Positions 8,795 to 17,345 are shown, numbered from the stretch's first letter. The stretch is DNA of 64,000 nucleotides from Myxococcales bacterium 68-20 (GCA_001899635.1 MKVQ01000019.1:130264-194263), one strand, 5' to 3'. Numbers and translations: made by a program. The notes: generated by a model from the sequence alone, not told the origin.

Positions 8795-9180
8795 GACGCC
8801 AATCCCGCTCCATCGGATCAGGCGCAGGCATGCAGACGCACGTGCCGCGCCGCCTTCGGTGGGCCGATCTCGTGATGACGCCGCCTCGCGGCCCACGTCA
8901 CGCAGTATGCATCTCGAGATCGTCAGCTCGAGGCGTACGTCACGCACGCGCCGGTCGCGACCTACGGGATACCAACCTCGACCAGCAGGATCGGGCGCAG
9001 GCATGCAGACGCAGTGCCGCGCCGCCTTCGGGTGGGCCTGATCGCGTGATGGCGCATCTCCCGGCTCGCGTCACGCCGTGTGCGCCTCGAGCGCGTGATC
9101 ATCGGCTCGAGGCGCGCGCCGATCGCGTAGGTGCGAGATACCGACCTCGGCCAGCAGATACATGGGCTCAGCGCCATGAC
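8795..9180. repeat. Degenerate ~170-bp direct repeats upstream of HNH gene
   Basis: The stretch GCGCAGGCATGCAGACGCA occurs at about 8822 and again at about 8995, within longer similar units (CCGCGCCGCCTTCGG follows in both). A third partial unit begins near 9137, where GATACCGACCTCGGCCAGCAG mirrors GATACCAACCTCGACCAGCAG at 8968. The period is about 169-173 bp, with indels. The repeats cover most of the region between the HNH start and the AAA ATPase gene; 9181-9517 shows nothing further that I can name. Confidence 0.75.
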
Positions 9181-9517
9181 GCATCGGGCGTGTGAAGTTC
9201 GACGTGACGAAGCCCCGTCCCAAGTGCAGGAAGGCGATCGGACTTCACAACCACGAAGAGGAACGAATCACTGTCGGACGCCGGCAGGGATTGCCCCCTT
9301 CGGCGTCAGCAACGCGCACTCGTCACCGCATCATTCGATAGCTGCTCTCAGACGCGCGCGAGACCCGGCCGATCGATGTGCCGGGCAGTTGGCGTAGCTG
9401 CGGAACGCGAACCTGCGTACGGAGCGAGCGCGGGCCGTCGAGGAGATGCGCCGCGACCTCTGGGGCCGCTCCTGAAGAGCCCGACAGCCAAGCTGCGGCC
9501 CGCTACGCTGAGGTCCG

Positions 9518-10264
9518 ATGACGCCCGATCGACTCGAACCGCCGTTTCTCCGCAGCGTGCTCCTGATGCGCGAGCGGATCGAGAAGCCGAACGTTTATCC
9601 GTTTTCGCTCCCGGCGGTGCAGGCGTTGGACGGGCTCGAGCTCTCCGCCGTGACGTACTTCATCGGGGAGAACGGCTCGGGAAAGTCGACGCTCCTCGAG
9701 GCGATCGCCGTCGCGTTCGGGTTCAATGCGGAGGGAGGGACGGTGAACTTCTCGTTCTCGACCCGGCGCTCGGAGTCGGATCTCCACCGGTACCTGCGTC
9801 TCGCGCGCACGCGCCGCCCGCGCGCGGGCTTCTTCCTCCGCGCGGAGAGCTTCTTCAACGTCGCCTCGGAGATCGAGCGTCTCGGGGTGACGGGCTACGG
9901 CGACCGCTCGCTCCACGAGCAATCGCACGGCGAGTCGTTCATGGCGCTCGTGAACCACCGATTCGAGCCGAATGGCCTCTACATCCTCGACGAGCCGGAG
10001 GCGGCGCTCTCGCCATCGCGGCAGTTGTCGTTGCTGATCGCGATCCACGCGCTCGTCGAACAGGGCTGCCAGTTCCTGATTGCGACGCACGCACCGATCG
10101 TCCTCGCGTATCCGGGCGCCACCATCTACCAGCTCGACGAGAGCGGGATCGCACCCGTGTCCTACGACGACACCGAGCACGTCCGGCTCACGCGAGACTT
10201 TCTCCAGGACCGCGAGCGTTTCCTGCGTCGTCTCCTCGTCGCGAAGGTGGATCTCGAAAAGTGA
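9518..10264 (+). CDS. AAA-family (ABC-type) ATPase
   Basis: This 248-residue soluble ATPase has all the parts of an ABC/SMC-like nucleotide-binding domain: Walker A GENGSGKST at 50-58, a signature-like SHGES at about 136-140, Walker B YILDEPEAAL at about 155-164, and the switch His in IATHAP at about 191. The coiled-coil insertion is very short. It resembles stand-alone AAA_21-type ATPases of unknown function and also the ATPase half of some defence systems, but no TOPRIM or nuclease partner follows; the next thing downstream is an RNA-rich intergenic region. The upstream HNH gene is divergent and 950 bp away, so a two-gene system is not supported. Start ATG at 9518 gives a sensible N terminus. 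Confidence 0.85.
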   Translation: MTPDRLEPPFLRSVLLMRERIEKPNVYPFSLPAVQALDGLELSAVTYFIGENGSGKSTLLEAIAVAFGFNAEGGTVNFSFSTRRSESDLHRYLRLARTRRPRAGFFLRAESFFNVASEIERLGVTGYGDRSLHEQSHGESFMALVNHRFEPNGLYILDEPEAALSPSRQLSLLIAIHALVEQGCQFLIATHAPIVLAYPGATIYQLDESGIAPVSYDDTEHVRLTRDFLQDRERFLRRLLVAKVDLEK

Positions 10265-10333
10265 CGATCCCCCCTTGCGCGCGGGTAGGCGTGTCCGCAG
10301 GTTGAGGCGCGCTGTCCGCATCACCGGATGGCG

Positions 10334-10403
10334 GTCGACGTGGCCCGAGGAGCGGGCGACCGAGAAGCTCGGTCCGACGGGTGCAAGTCCCGTCGTCGAT
10401 ACC
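10334..10403 (+). ncRNA. tRNA-like cloverleaf sequence
   Basis: The sequence can be folded by eye into a tRNA-like cloverleaf. GTCGACG (10334-10340) pairs with CGTCGAT (10394-10400) as an acceptor. GCCC/GGGC forms a D-like arm (10343-10357). GACCG/CGGTC forms an anticodon-like arm with loop AGAAGCT (10358-10374). ACGGG/CCCGT forms a T-like arm with loop TGCAAGT (10377-10393). A and CC follow at the 3' end. It departs from a normal tRNA: only two bases between the anticodon-like and T-like arms, no U at loop position 33, and G in place of the second T of the T loop. It may be a decayed tRNA, a tRNA mimic, or another structured RNA with three adjacent hairpins. Another T-arm-like string, GGGTTCGATTCCCAC, follows at 10406-10420. 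Confidence 0.4.
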
Positions 10404-10571
10404 GCGGGTTCGATTCCCACGAAGCGATTCGGGACAACGCTGACGCGCCGTGCGGAAGCAGGGATCGTCCTCTCCTACGAAGAGAGCGACGCTCCGAGCT
10501 TCTCCGCTCGTCGTCCGTCGTGCGTCTCCGGACCGATTCGCTTGCTGGTGCCGGTCGGCGCGTTCGTCATC

Positions 10572-10618
10572 GCGCCATTACTTGGAAGTCGTGGGTTCGA
10601 TTCCCACCGGGGCCACCG
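10572..10618 (+). pseudogene. 3' half of a tRNA-Met-like gene
   Basis: The sequence reads like the 3' half of a tRNA from the anticodon on: CAT-like loop end (CCATTA), CTTGG as the 3' side of the anticodon stem (10581-10585), variable AAGTC, a perfect T arm GTGGG/TTCGATT/CCCAC (10591-10607), then CGGGGCC, discriminator A and CC. No matching 5' half precedes it; the best match for its acceptor and anticodon stems lies downstream at 10643. Confidence 0.65.
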
Positions 10619-10642
10619 CGGCACGTCCGCCCTCACCTGTTG

Positions 10643-10685
10643 GCCCCGTAGCTCAGAGGCAGAGCACCAGGCTCAAAACCTGATA
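10643..10685 (+). pseudogene. 5' half of a tRNA-Met-like gene
   Basis: GGCCCCG (acceptor), TA, a D arm GCTC/GAGC, then CCAGG and the loop CTCAAAA and CCTGAT follow the canonical order of a tRNA 5' half. The acceptor is fully complementary to CGGGGCC in the half at 10572-10618, and CCAGG pairs with its CTTGG (one G-U). After 10685 the sequence no longer resembles a tRNA. The likely ancestor had anticodon CAT (loop CTCATAA), so this is tRNA-Met-like. Confidence 0.65.
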
Positions 10686-10989
10686 ACCAACCAAGCTCGC
10701 CGGAGGAGGAGGCGTCCGTTCTCGTGACCGCTGGTCGCGAGAGATCGGGCGCGCCCCACGTTCGACAGCGACTCGTTCGCAGCTGCTAGGTCGTCCCTCG
10801 AAGACCACCGGTCGGCCCCGGACGATGTCCCTTCGAACATGCGTCGTGACTGGTCCACACGTGGGGATCGCTTCGAGGCGTTCCCACCGCGGACTCCCCT
10901 CCTTCGGCGGCTTCTCTTCGCTCTCTCGCGAAGGCAACGCGCCTTCGCCCGCTGTGCCGGCGGTACCGGCCATTGGAGGCTCGAGTCTC

Positions 10990-12105
10990 GTGCTGCTCAC
11001 CGTTCATGTCGATCTCCAGGAGCGCGTGGTCGTCGTTCGCGACGGCCTGCCCGTACGCGCGCTCGGCCCTGGCTGCCACCGGCTCTGGGGCTTCTCGCTG
11101 TCGGCCCGTCGCTGGTCGACCGCGCAGCTCATCTTCGACATGCCGCCGGAGCTCCGCGCGGCGCTGCCGGACGAGTGGTACGAGGAGATCACGCTCGGCT
11201 CGTCCGAGCGCGCGGTCCTCTGGCACGACGGGCGTCCGAAGGCGTTCCTCCTGCCGGGAACGCACCGCTACTGGCGTCTCGACGACACCGTCCGCGTGCA
11301 GGTCTTCTCGATGCTCGAGGAGATGCCGCAGCTCACCGCCGAGCTCGCCGCGGTCATCCCGCGCGACGCCTACGTCGACGCAACCGTGCTCGAGCACGAG
11401 CGCGGCCTCCTCTACGTCCAGGGTCGGCTCGCCCGCACGCTCGGGCCGGGCCGCTACACCTTCTGGTCGACCCGCGAGTCGCCGGTCCATGTCGACAAGC
11501 AGGACCTCCGCTCGACGCAGATCGCGATCGCAGGCCAGGAGCTCATGACCCGTGACAAGGTCACCCTGCGCCTGTCGCTCACGATCGAGTGGGCGATCGT
11601 CGATCCCTCGCTCGCCGCGAGCGCGGTCGCGAACGTCCGCGACGCGATCTACCTCGTGGTCCAGCTCGGAGCGCGTCAGTTCCTCGCGGGAGTGACGCTC
11701 GACGACCTGCTCGCGGGCCGTGATGCGATGACGCGCTTCCTCGAGGAGGACGCCGCCGAAAAGGCGCGTCGCTTCGGGGTCCGAGTCGATCGCGTCGGTG
11801 TGAAGGACGTCGTTCTTCCCGGCGAGATGAAGACGCTGCTCAACAAGGTCATCGAGGCCGAGAAGGAAGCGGCCGCCAACGTCATCCTCCGCCGCGAGGA
11901 GACCGCAGCGACGCGCTCTCTCGCGAACACCGCGAAGGTCATGGCGGAGCAGCCGATCCTGCTGCGACTGAAGGAGCTCGAGTCGCTGAAGGAGATCGCG
12001 TCGAACGTGCGCGAGCTCCGCGTCGTCACCGGCGTCGACAACCTCGGCGCCCTCCTTCCCAAGGGCCTGCTCGGCGAGCCCGAGGCGAAGACGGACAACG
12101 CCTAG
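10990..12105 (+). CDS. Slipin / band 7 (SPFH) family protein
   Basis: The start is set at the GTG at 10990, behind GGAGG at 10975-10979; the open frame reaches further upstream but that part is not protein-like. The 371-residue product begins VLLTVHVDLQERVVVV and holds an SPFH/band 7 domain (QERGLLYVQG-type strands, PVHVDKQDLR, MTRDKVTLRLSLTIEW), with a charged helical C terminus (EAEKEAAANVILRREETAA) as in slipins and stomatin-like proteins. It lacks an obvious N-terminal membrane helix, which is unusual for slipins but occurs in some shorter members. Family members scaffold membrane microdomains; no NfeD-type partner is adjacent. A strong hairpin between it and the next, convergent gene probably ends transcription. 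Confidence 0.8.
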   Translation: MLLTVHVDLQERVVVVRDGLPVRALGPGCHRLWGFSLSARRWSTAQLIFDMPPELRAALPDEWYEEITLGSSERAVLWHDGRPKAFLLPGTHRYWRLDDTVRVQVFSMLEEMPQLTAELAAVIPRDAYVDATVLEHERGLLYVQGRLARTLGPGRYTFWSTRESPVHVDKQDLRSTQIAIAGQELMTRDKVTLRLSLTIEWAIVDPSLAASAVANVRDAIYLVVQLGARQFLAGVTLDDLLAGRDAMTRFLEEDAAEKARRFGVRVDRVGVKDVVLPGEMKTLLNKVIEAEKEAAANVILRREETAATRSLANTAKVMAEQPILLRLKELESLKEIASNVRELRVVTGVDNLGALLPKGLLGEPEAKTDNA

Positions 12106-12119
12106 CCTGGCTGGAAGGC

Positions 12120-12161
12120 GCGCGTCGATGTCGGAACCGAGACGTTCCGATGTCGACGCGC
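12120..12161. terminator. Hairpin between convergent genes
   Basis: GCGCGTCGATGTCGGAAC (12120-12137) and GTTCCGATGTCGACGCGC (12144-12161) pair at 16 of 18 positions around a 6-base loop. It lies between the stops of the slipin gene and the convergent lipoprotein gene, so it could end transcription from both sides. No T tract follows. Confidence 0.5.
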
Positions 12162-12178
12162 AGCCGGATCTCGGCCTC

Positions 12179-13372
12179 TCACGGGTATTGATCGCTGGGC
12201 ACGTACGCGCGGATGCGCTGTTCGGTCATGAAGCCCGACAGGATGGTCCGCGGGTACTGCGCGGCGCCGATGCTCTGCTGCGGAAGCACGTCGACCTGTT
12301 CCCACTCTTTCTGAGCGGACTCGGGTGCCTCCAGCTGCAGGGCCGCGCCTCCACTGGTGTCCGTGATGAACCAGCCGTAGTCCTTCAGAGCGACGAGGAT
12401 CACACGGATGGCCTGCTTGAGCTTCGGCCGTAGTCCCGTGATCGAGTCGAGGTGCGCGTCGATCTCCTGCTCCGTGACGTCGAGGGCGAAGCGCATCCCC
12501 TCAGGGATGTTGCCCACCTTGCCGGGGTGCTCCAGCTTGGTGGCGGGCGCCACGTAGGAGCTCCCCGAAGTCCCCTGGATCGGCATCGAGAGCGCATGCT
12601 CGATCTTGCCCTGCGCGATCTCCCATGGACGGACGAGCATGGCCAGGTAGTTGATGCCCACGCCGCGCGAGCCGGTGCACTTGGTCTTCGGGTCGTCCCA
12701 GTTGTTCGTGCGGTAGTCACCGGGACAGAGGTTTCCGTTTCCGATCGTGAGCCGCTTGGCATTCACGTCGACGGCCACCTCCCACAGGTTCCACTCTCGA
12801 CCTGTCGCCGGGTCGAGCAGGATGACCTGCGAATCCGTGCCGGCGTTCGGAAGCCAGGCGGGGTTGTACGGCACCTGCTTCCCGCCGAGGTTGCCCCAGT
12901 TGTTCTTGTCGACGACGGTATAGACGTCGGTTGCGGTCGACGTCTCGTAGACGGGATACGTGTACTTGCGCACGTTCACCTCGAAGTGGTGAGCGGCGTT
13001 GTCGTTCCAGAGGTGATTCGCGTACGTCGAGCTTTGCGGGTGAACGGGAATGCCCGCCACTGGGACGTTCCACGGCGCCTTCGGTCCGTAGGGGCGACCG
13101 ACCGTTGCCGGCGGAGTCGGAGGATTCGTCGTCGAGCCGGTGGGAGCGGCGCTCGTCGAGCCGCTCGGGGCCGCGCCGGTCGAGCCGGTAGGAGCGGTGG
13201 TCGCCGCCCCGGTTGGTGACTCGCCGCTATCTCCATCTCGGGAAGCGGGGTCGCACGCGAGCATCGCGAGCGATCCGACGGCAGTCAGGGCGGTGCCCGC
13301 CACGAGGGCGCGCAGCAACGTCGTGAAGAGCTTCGGGCTCTCGCTCCAACCACCCGCAGTGTTGCAGTTCAT
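12179..13372 (-). CDS. Secreted lipoprotein of unknown function
   Basis: The 397-residue precursor has a lipoprotein signal with the lipobox LAMLAC at about residue 40, followed by an Ala/Thr/Ser/Pro-rich linker with repeated PTGST (about 50-90). The folded domain (about 95-397) starts YGPKAPWNVPVAG and contains several Trp and Asn-rich turns (HLWNDNAAHHFEV, WGNLGGK). A stretch with two cysteines (NLCPGDYR, TKCTGSRG) could form one disulfide. The pattern suggests a surface-exposed beta-rich domain, but no family could be named. It is a single minus-strand gene between a slipin and an SDR. The N-terminal start MNCNTAGGW fits a normal signal peptide length. Confidence 0.7.
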   Translation of the reverse strand: MNCNTAGGWSESPKLFTTLLRALVAGTALTAVGSLAMLACDPASRDGDSGESPTGAATTAPTGSTGAAPSGSTSAAPTGSTTNPPTPPATVGRPYGPKAPWNVPVAGIPVHPQSSTYANHLWNDNAAHHFEVNVRKYTYPVYETSTATDVYTVVDKNNWGNLGGKQVPYNPAWLPNAGTDSQVILLDPATGREWNLWEVAVDVNAKRLTIGNGNLCPGDYRTNNWDDPKTKCTGSRGVGINYLAMLVRPWEIAQGKIEHALSMPIQGTSGSSYVAPATKLEHPGKVGNIPEGMRFALDVTEQEIDAHLDSITGLRPKLKQAIRVILVALKDYGWFITDTSGGAALQLEAPESAQKEWEQVDVLPQQSIGAAQYPRTILSGFMTEQRIRAYVPSDQYP

Positions 13373-13609
13373 GATCCGTCCTCGGATGTCGCCCGGTTGG
13401 CGTGGAACGCGGCCGGGCGACGATGCCCTACAACGCTAGGGCTCGTCGAGAACGGCGTCCTCTTACAGTTACTTTCCCGCCCGTGGCGAATGATCCGCCG
13501 CGAGCAGGCGCGATCGAGCCGGGCGTCCCATTCGAGAGGTTGCTCGCATGCCCCCGCCTCACGAGAAGCGCCGTGGAAGCACGTGGCACAACTCGCTAGG
13601 CTGGGCGCC

Positions 13610-14368
13610 ATGCACGTCGTCGTGACCGGAGCATCGAGCGGTATCGGAGAGGCCATCGCACGGGAGTACTTCGCGCGCGGAGCGAGCGTCACGCTCGTAG
13701 CTCGCAGGAAGGAACACCTCGATCGGATCGCCGGCGCGGGGGCGGGACGCGCGCATGTCGTCACCGCCGACCTCGCCGACCCGAACGTCGGGTGGAGCTG
13801 GGTCGACGACGCAGAGGCCGCGCTCGGCCCGATCGACGTCCTCGTGAACAACGCGGGCATCCAGATCGTCAAGCGCGCGACCGAGACCGACTGGGAAGCG
13901 GCAGAGCGGCTTCTCCGTCTCGACCTCCATGTGCCGCTCCACCTGACGACGCTCCTCCTCCGCCGCATGATCCCGCGCGGTACGGGAACGATCGTCGACG
14001 TCGCGTCGATGGCGGCCCTCGCGCCGACGCCGGGGATGTACTTCTACAATGCTGCCAAGGGCGGGCTCGCCGCCGCCTCCGAGGGGCTGCGCGCCGAGGT
14101 GAAGAAGCACGGCATCCACGTCGTCACCGTCTATCCCGGCCCGGTGACGAGCGAGCTCGAGGCGGCCGGCCGAGCGGCGTACGAGGACAGCGCGACGACG
14201 CGCAACGTGCCGACCGGCACGCCGGAGGTGCTCGCCCGCATGATCGCCGACGCAGTCGAGAAGAAGCGCCCGCGTGTCGTCTACCCGCGGATGTACGGCA
14301 TGGCGCGGCACTTCCCGAACGCCACGCGCTGGGCGCTCGACGCGCTCACGCCTCCGCTCAAGGACTGA
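13610..14368 (+). CDS. Short-chain dehydrogenase/reductase
   Basis: Start ATG at 13610 puts the cofactor motif at the usual place: TGASSGIG at residues 6-13. The 252-residue enzyme has the NNAG turn (VLVNNAGIQ) and the catalytic Ser-Tyr-Lys set (VASMAA... followed by YFYNAAKGG), so it is a classical NAD(P)-dependent SDR. ARRKE after the second strand suggests a preference for NADP(H), but this is an inference. The substrate is unknown. Length and C-terminal region (RMYGMARHFPNATRW) resemble SDRs annotated as acting on lipids or steroids, without being decisive. It is transcribed divergently from the lipoprotein gene 12179-13372, and the 237-bp gap between them should carry both promoters. Confidence 0.9.
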   Translation: MHVVVTGASSGIGEAIAREYFARGASVTLVARRKEHLDRIAGAGAGRAHVVTADLADPNVGWSWVDDAEAALGPIDVLVNNAGIQIVKRATETDWEAAERLLRLDLHVPLHLTTLLLRRMIPRGTGTIVDVASMAALAPTPGMYFYNAAKGGLAAASEGLRAEVKKHGIHVVTVYPGPVTSELEAAGRAAYEDSATTRNVPTGTPEVLARMIADAVEKKRPRVVYPRMYGMARHFPNATRWALDALTPPLKD

Positions 14369-14509
14369 GCTGCACTCCTCACAAGGCCAGTACGCGCCTC
14401 GCTCGTTTGCTTCGTACCGTTCCCGACAAGCCAGAGAGCTGCCGATGAATCTCGCCGAGCGCCTCGGCTGACTCGAAGCTCACGCGAACCATCGGCGGGC
14501 GAGCGCGCC

Positions 14510-15157
14510 CTACTCGCTGCCTTCATCGAGCGGAGAAGGCAGGCTCGCTCCCGATGCCGCGAGCCAGAGCGCGCGCGAACGCACGCGCACGGACGCGACG
14601 TCCGCGGCAGCGCCGCTGGCGTGCTCCGCGCAGTGGGGAAGGCCGACGAGCCACGAGGAGCCGGCCGCGCCAAGCTGCGATCCGTGCGCGTACACCTCGA
14701 GGTGTACGAGTTGCCGCGCGTTCCGGCTCCCGCACTCGGCGCAGATCGGCGGGAGGTCCACGACGACGCGTTCGAGCGGGATGGCGAAGGTCGGCGTGCT
14801 CGCGATGAAGTCGTCGGGGATCGCGATGAGCATGTCGCTCACGACGCGGGCGTAGTCACCGCACGACGGGCAGCGGACGGTCTCCGTCGATCGCTCGAAC
14901 TCGGCGATCTCCGCGCTGCACGATGGGCACGATGCCTTCACCGGGCTCCTCGGAGCCTCCCTGAAGAGCGCGAGACCGAGCAACGCGAGCCCCCCTCCGA
15001 AGGCGGCCACCAACGGTCCGAGCATGGGAGCAGTCGCGCCGATGCCAAGGCCGAGCGCGACCGTGGTGGCCCCGGCCAGGCGCACCTTCCGCCGCGCCGC
15101 CGGATCAGGCTCGAGCCTGCGACCGTCGACCGGCTGTTCACGGTACGGAGCACCCAT
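14510..15157 (-). CDS. Membrane protein with zinc-ribbon motif
   Basis: The ATG at 15155-15157 is the best start (215 residues); the frame continues upstream without protein-like sequence. Residues about 25-70 include two adjacent membrane segments (ATTVALGLGIGATAPMLGPL and AAFGGGLALLGLALF). A zinc-ribbon-like motif CPSC-x15-CPSC follows, and later CAECG with HCAEH, giving at least seven Cys/His residues that could bind zinc. The C terminus is Ala/Ser-rich. No known family is recognised. It seems monocistronic; the 140-bp stretch to the SDR stop shows nothing else. Confidence 0.65.
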   Translation of the reverse strand: MGAPYREQPVDGRRLEPDPAARRKVRLAGATTVALGLGIGATAPMLGPLVAAFGGGLALLGLALFREAPRSPVKASCPSCSAEIAEFERSTETVRCPSCGDYARVVSDMLIAIPDDFIASTPTFAIPLERVVVDLPPICAECGSRNARQLVHLEVYAHGSQLGAAGSSWLVGLPHCAEHASGAAADVASVRVRSRALWLAASGASLPSPLDEGSE

Positions 15158-15334
15158 GGCTTCGATCTTAGCGCGCGGTCCGGAAAGCGGCAGTGTGTCG
15201 AGCCCGAAGCCGCGCCACACCGAGAGGCTGAAGGTCGTTCGCGAAGGTGAGATCCGCTCGCGGCGGGCAAGCTCAGGCATCTCCGGTCAACGGAGAGCTC
15301 ACGAGCGACAATGCTCGTGGTCGAGCATCCCCGG

Positions 15335-15368
15335 CGCCTTCTATCTGGACGAGGACGTCCAGAAGGCG
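15335..15368 (-). terminator. Bulged hairpin downstream of ABC permease
   Basis: CGCCTT..CTGGAC (15335-15350, with a 4-base bulge) pairs with GTCCAGAAGGCG (15357-15368) around a 6-base loop, just past the permease stop. A weaker hairpin (TGCTCG/CGAGCA) sits beside it. No T tract is present, so it may be a processing or pausing site instead. Confidence 0.35.
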
Positions 15369-15395
15369 ATGAAGGCGAGTGGCACGCTGAAGCCT

Positions 15396-16268
15396 TCATG
15401 CGTCGTCGCGCGAGAACCGCGGCAGCGCGACGGCGAGCGCGACGAGCGCGCAGGCCGCGACGATCACGAGATCGAGCCAGATCGGGACGACGAAGCCCCC
15501 CCAGGTGACCATCGGCGCGAGGGCGGCCTGACCGGATGCGTCCAGGACCGCGTGGCGAAGGGGCGCAACCGCATACGTGAGCGGATCGAGCCGCGTCAGT
15601 GCCACGAGCCAGGCCGGGAGCCCGCTCAGCGGATAGAGCGCTCCCGAAGCGAAGAACATCGGAAAGAGGGCGACCTGCAACAGCGCCATGAACCCCTGGA
15701 TGGTCCGGACGCGCGCGGCAAGTGCGACCCCGAACGCCGTGATGGCGAAGCAGATGACGAGGAGCTCGAGGATGACGGTCACCACGAGCTCGAGCGACAT
15801 CGGCACACCGGCGATCGCGCCGATGACGAGCATCACCATCCCCTGGAACGTCCCGACCGTCGTTCCGCCGAGACACTTGCCGAAGAGGATCGCGCTCCGC
15901 CGCACCGGCGCGACCAGCATCTCGCGCATGAACCCACCCTCGCGATCGGAGACGAGCGAGCCGGCCGAGAAGAAGCACGTGAAGAGGACCGCCATGCAGA
16001 GCACGCCCGGGAAGAGGAACGTGCGGAACGGGACGCCGCTCGTGACCGGCACCATCGCGGAGAGCCCGGTCCCCATCACGAACAGGTAGAGGACCGGCTG
16101 GGCCACGCCCGCGATCAGCCGGGGGCGATCCCCGATGAAGCGAAGGAGCTCGCGATGCCACACGACCTTGATCGTGCGGAGATCGCTCGTGAGGCCCGCC
16201 GCGCGCGCTGTCGAGGGGCCTCCTCGGCGCGGCTCGGGCGGCTCGTTCCGTTGCGCGACGGCAGACAC
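15396..16268 (-). CDS. ABC-2 type transporter permease
   Basis: This 290-residue protein has six predicted membrane segments and the ABC-2 permease signature region (DREGGFMREMLVAPVRR, then GKCLGGTTVGTFQGMVML). It is of the DrrB/NodJ type found with drug, polysaccharide or lipid exporters. The gene starts two bases after the stop of the ATPase gene, and the two must work together as a homodimeric exporter. The cytoplasmic N terminus (about 1-30) is Pro/Arg-rich. Substrate cannot be told from sequence; no biosynthetic genes are adjacent, which argues against a dedicated natural-product exporter. Confidence 0.9.
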   Translation of the reverse strand: MSAVAQRNEPPEPRRGGPSTARAAGLTSDLRTIKVVWHRELLRFIGDRPRLIAGVAQPVLYLFVMGTGLSAMVPVTSGVPFRTFLFPGVLCMAVLFTCFFSAGSLVSDREGGFMREMLVAPVRRSAILFGKCLGGTTVGTFQGMVMLVIGAIAGVPMSLELVVTVILELLVICFAITAFGVALAARVRTIQGFMALLQVALFPMFFASGALYPLSGLPAWLVALTRLDPLTYAVAPLRHAVLDASGQAALAPMVTWGGFVVPIWLDLVIVAACALVALAVALPRFSRDDA

Positions 16269-16270
16269 GG

Positions 16271-17251
16271 CTACCTCTTCGCTCCCGTCTGCTCGCTGCG
16301 CGCCGAGGCCTCGGCGTCACGCATCGTCGTCCCGGTGAAGGACAGGAATACGTCGTCGAGCGACGGGCGCGCGACGCTCACCGATCGGATCGGGACCGAG
16401 AGCTCGGCGAAGAGGCGCGGCAGGAGCTCCTCGCCCGACGGGACGGCGAACGTGATCGTGTCCTCGTGGATCTTCGCCTCGATACGGAGCTTCTCCCTCA
16501 AGGCGGCGATCGCGGCGGCGTCATCGTCGGTCCGGAGCTGCACGCGGTCCTTCCCGACCGCCGCCTTCAGCTTCGCAGGCGGGCCCACGGCGACGATCTT
16601 TCCGGCATCCATGATCGCGACGCGGTCGCAGCGCTCCGCCTCGTCCATGTAGTGCGTCGTCAAGAAGACCGTGGTCCCGTGGCGCTCCCGGAGCTCGCCG
16701 ATGTAGCCCCAGATCGTGCTGCGCGTCTGCGGGTCGAGGCCGATCGTCGGCTCGTCGAGGAAGAGCACGTTGGGCGCGTGGACGAGCCCGCGCGCGATCT
16801 CGAGCCGGCGTTTCATCCCACCGGAGAAGGTCGAGACGGCGCTGTCCTTTCGGTCCCACAGCCCGACCATCCGCATCACCTGCTCGATGCGCTCCGGCAG
16901 AACGTCGGCGGGCACACCGTAGAGCTCGCCGTGGAAGAGCAGGTTGCGATGCGCGGTGAGGTACTCGTCGAGCGTCGTCTCCTGGAAGACGAGCCCGATG
17001 TTGCGGCGCACGGCGTCGCGCTCGCGAACGACGTCGTATCCGGCGATGGCGGCAGAGCCCGCGGTTGGAGCGGCGAGCGTGCAGAGGATCGCGATCGTCG
17101 TCGATTTGCCGGCGCCGTTCGGGCCGAGGAAACCGAAGACCTCGCCATGCTCGACCTCGAAGTCGATGCCACGCACCGCGTGGACGTCGCCGTACCTCTT
17201 CTCGAGGCCGCGAACGACGATCGCCGCGCGACGCTCGCTGCTGCCGGACAC
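16271..17251 (-). CDS. ABC transporter ATP-binding protein (DrrA-like)
   Basis: I place the start at the GTG at 17249-17251 (326 residues); an ATG further upstream at 17347 would overlap the divergent thioesterase gene. All ABC motifs are present in order: Walker A GPNGAGKSTT, Q loop LVFQETTLDEY, signature FSGGMKRRLEIA, Walker B LFLDEPTIGLD and the H loop TTHYMDEA. The C-terminal ~90 residues (AAVGKDRVQLR and later RPSLDDVFLSFTG) form the extra domain typical of DrrA-type ATPases. It powers the permease encoded directly downstream. The pair is divergent from the thioesterase gene at 17346, so the region 17252-17345 should hold both promoters. Confidence 0.9.
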   Translation of the reverse strand: MSGSSERRAAIVVRGLEKRYGDVHAVRGIDFEVEHGEVFGFLGPNGAGKSTTIAILCTLAAPTAGSAAIAGYDVVRERDAVRRNIGLVFQETTLDEYLTAHRNLLFHGELYGVPADVLPERIEQVMRMVGLWDRKDSAVSTFSGGMKRRLEIARGLVHAPNVLFLDEPTIGLDPQTRSTIWGYIGELRERHGTTVFLTTHYMDEAERCDRVAIMDAGKIVAVGPPAKLKAAVGKDRVQLRTDDDAAAIAALREKLRIEAKIHEDTITFAVPSGEELLPRLFAELSVPIRSVSVARPSLDDVFLSFTGTTMRDAEASARSEQTGAKR

Positions 17252-17345
17252 GGCGCGGATGCTACCACCTCGACCGTCCATCCCAAGACCGCGTGCGCGG
17301 TGGGTTGGCATCGACGCCGGCGGGACATGGCGCCAAGATGCGCCC

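Noticed and set aside
6939-10264. HNH protein plus AAA ATPase as a defence system
   Set aside because: The genes are divergent, 950 bp apart, and the gap holds repeats; coupling is not supported.
10547-10618. A complete tRNA ending at 10618
   Set aside because: GGTGCCG could pair with the acceptor (one mismatch, one wobble), but no anticodon arm forms; the hairpin GGCGCG/CGCGCC takes its place.
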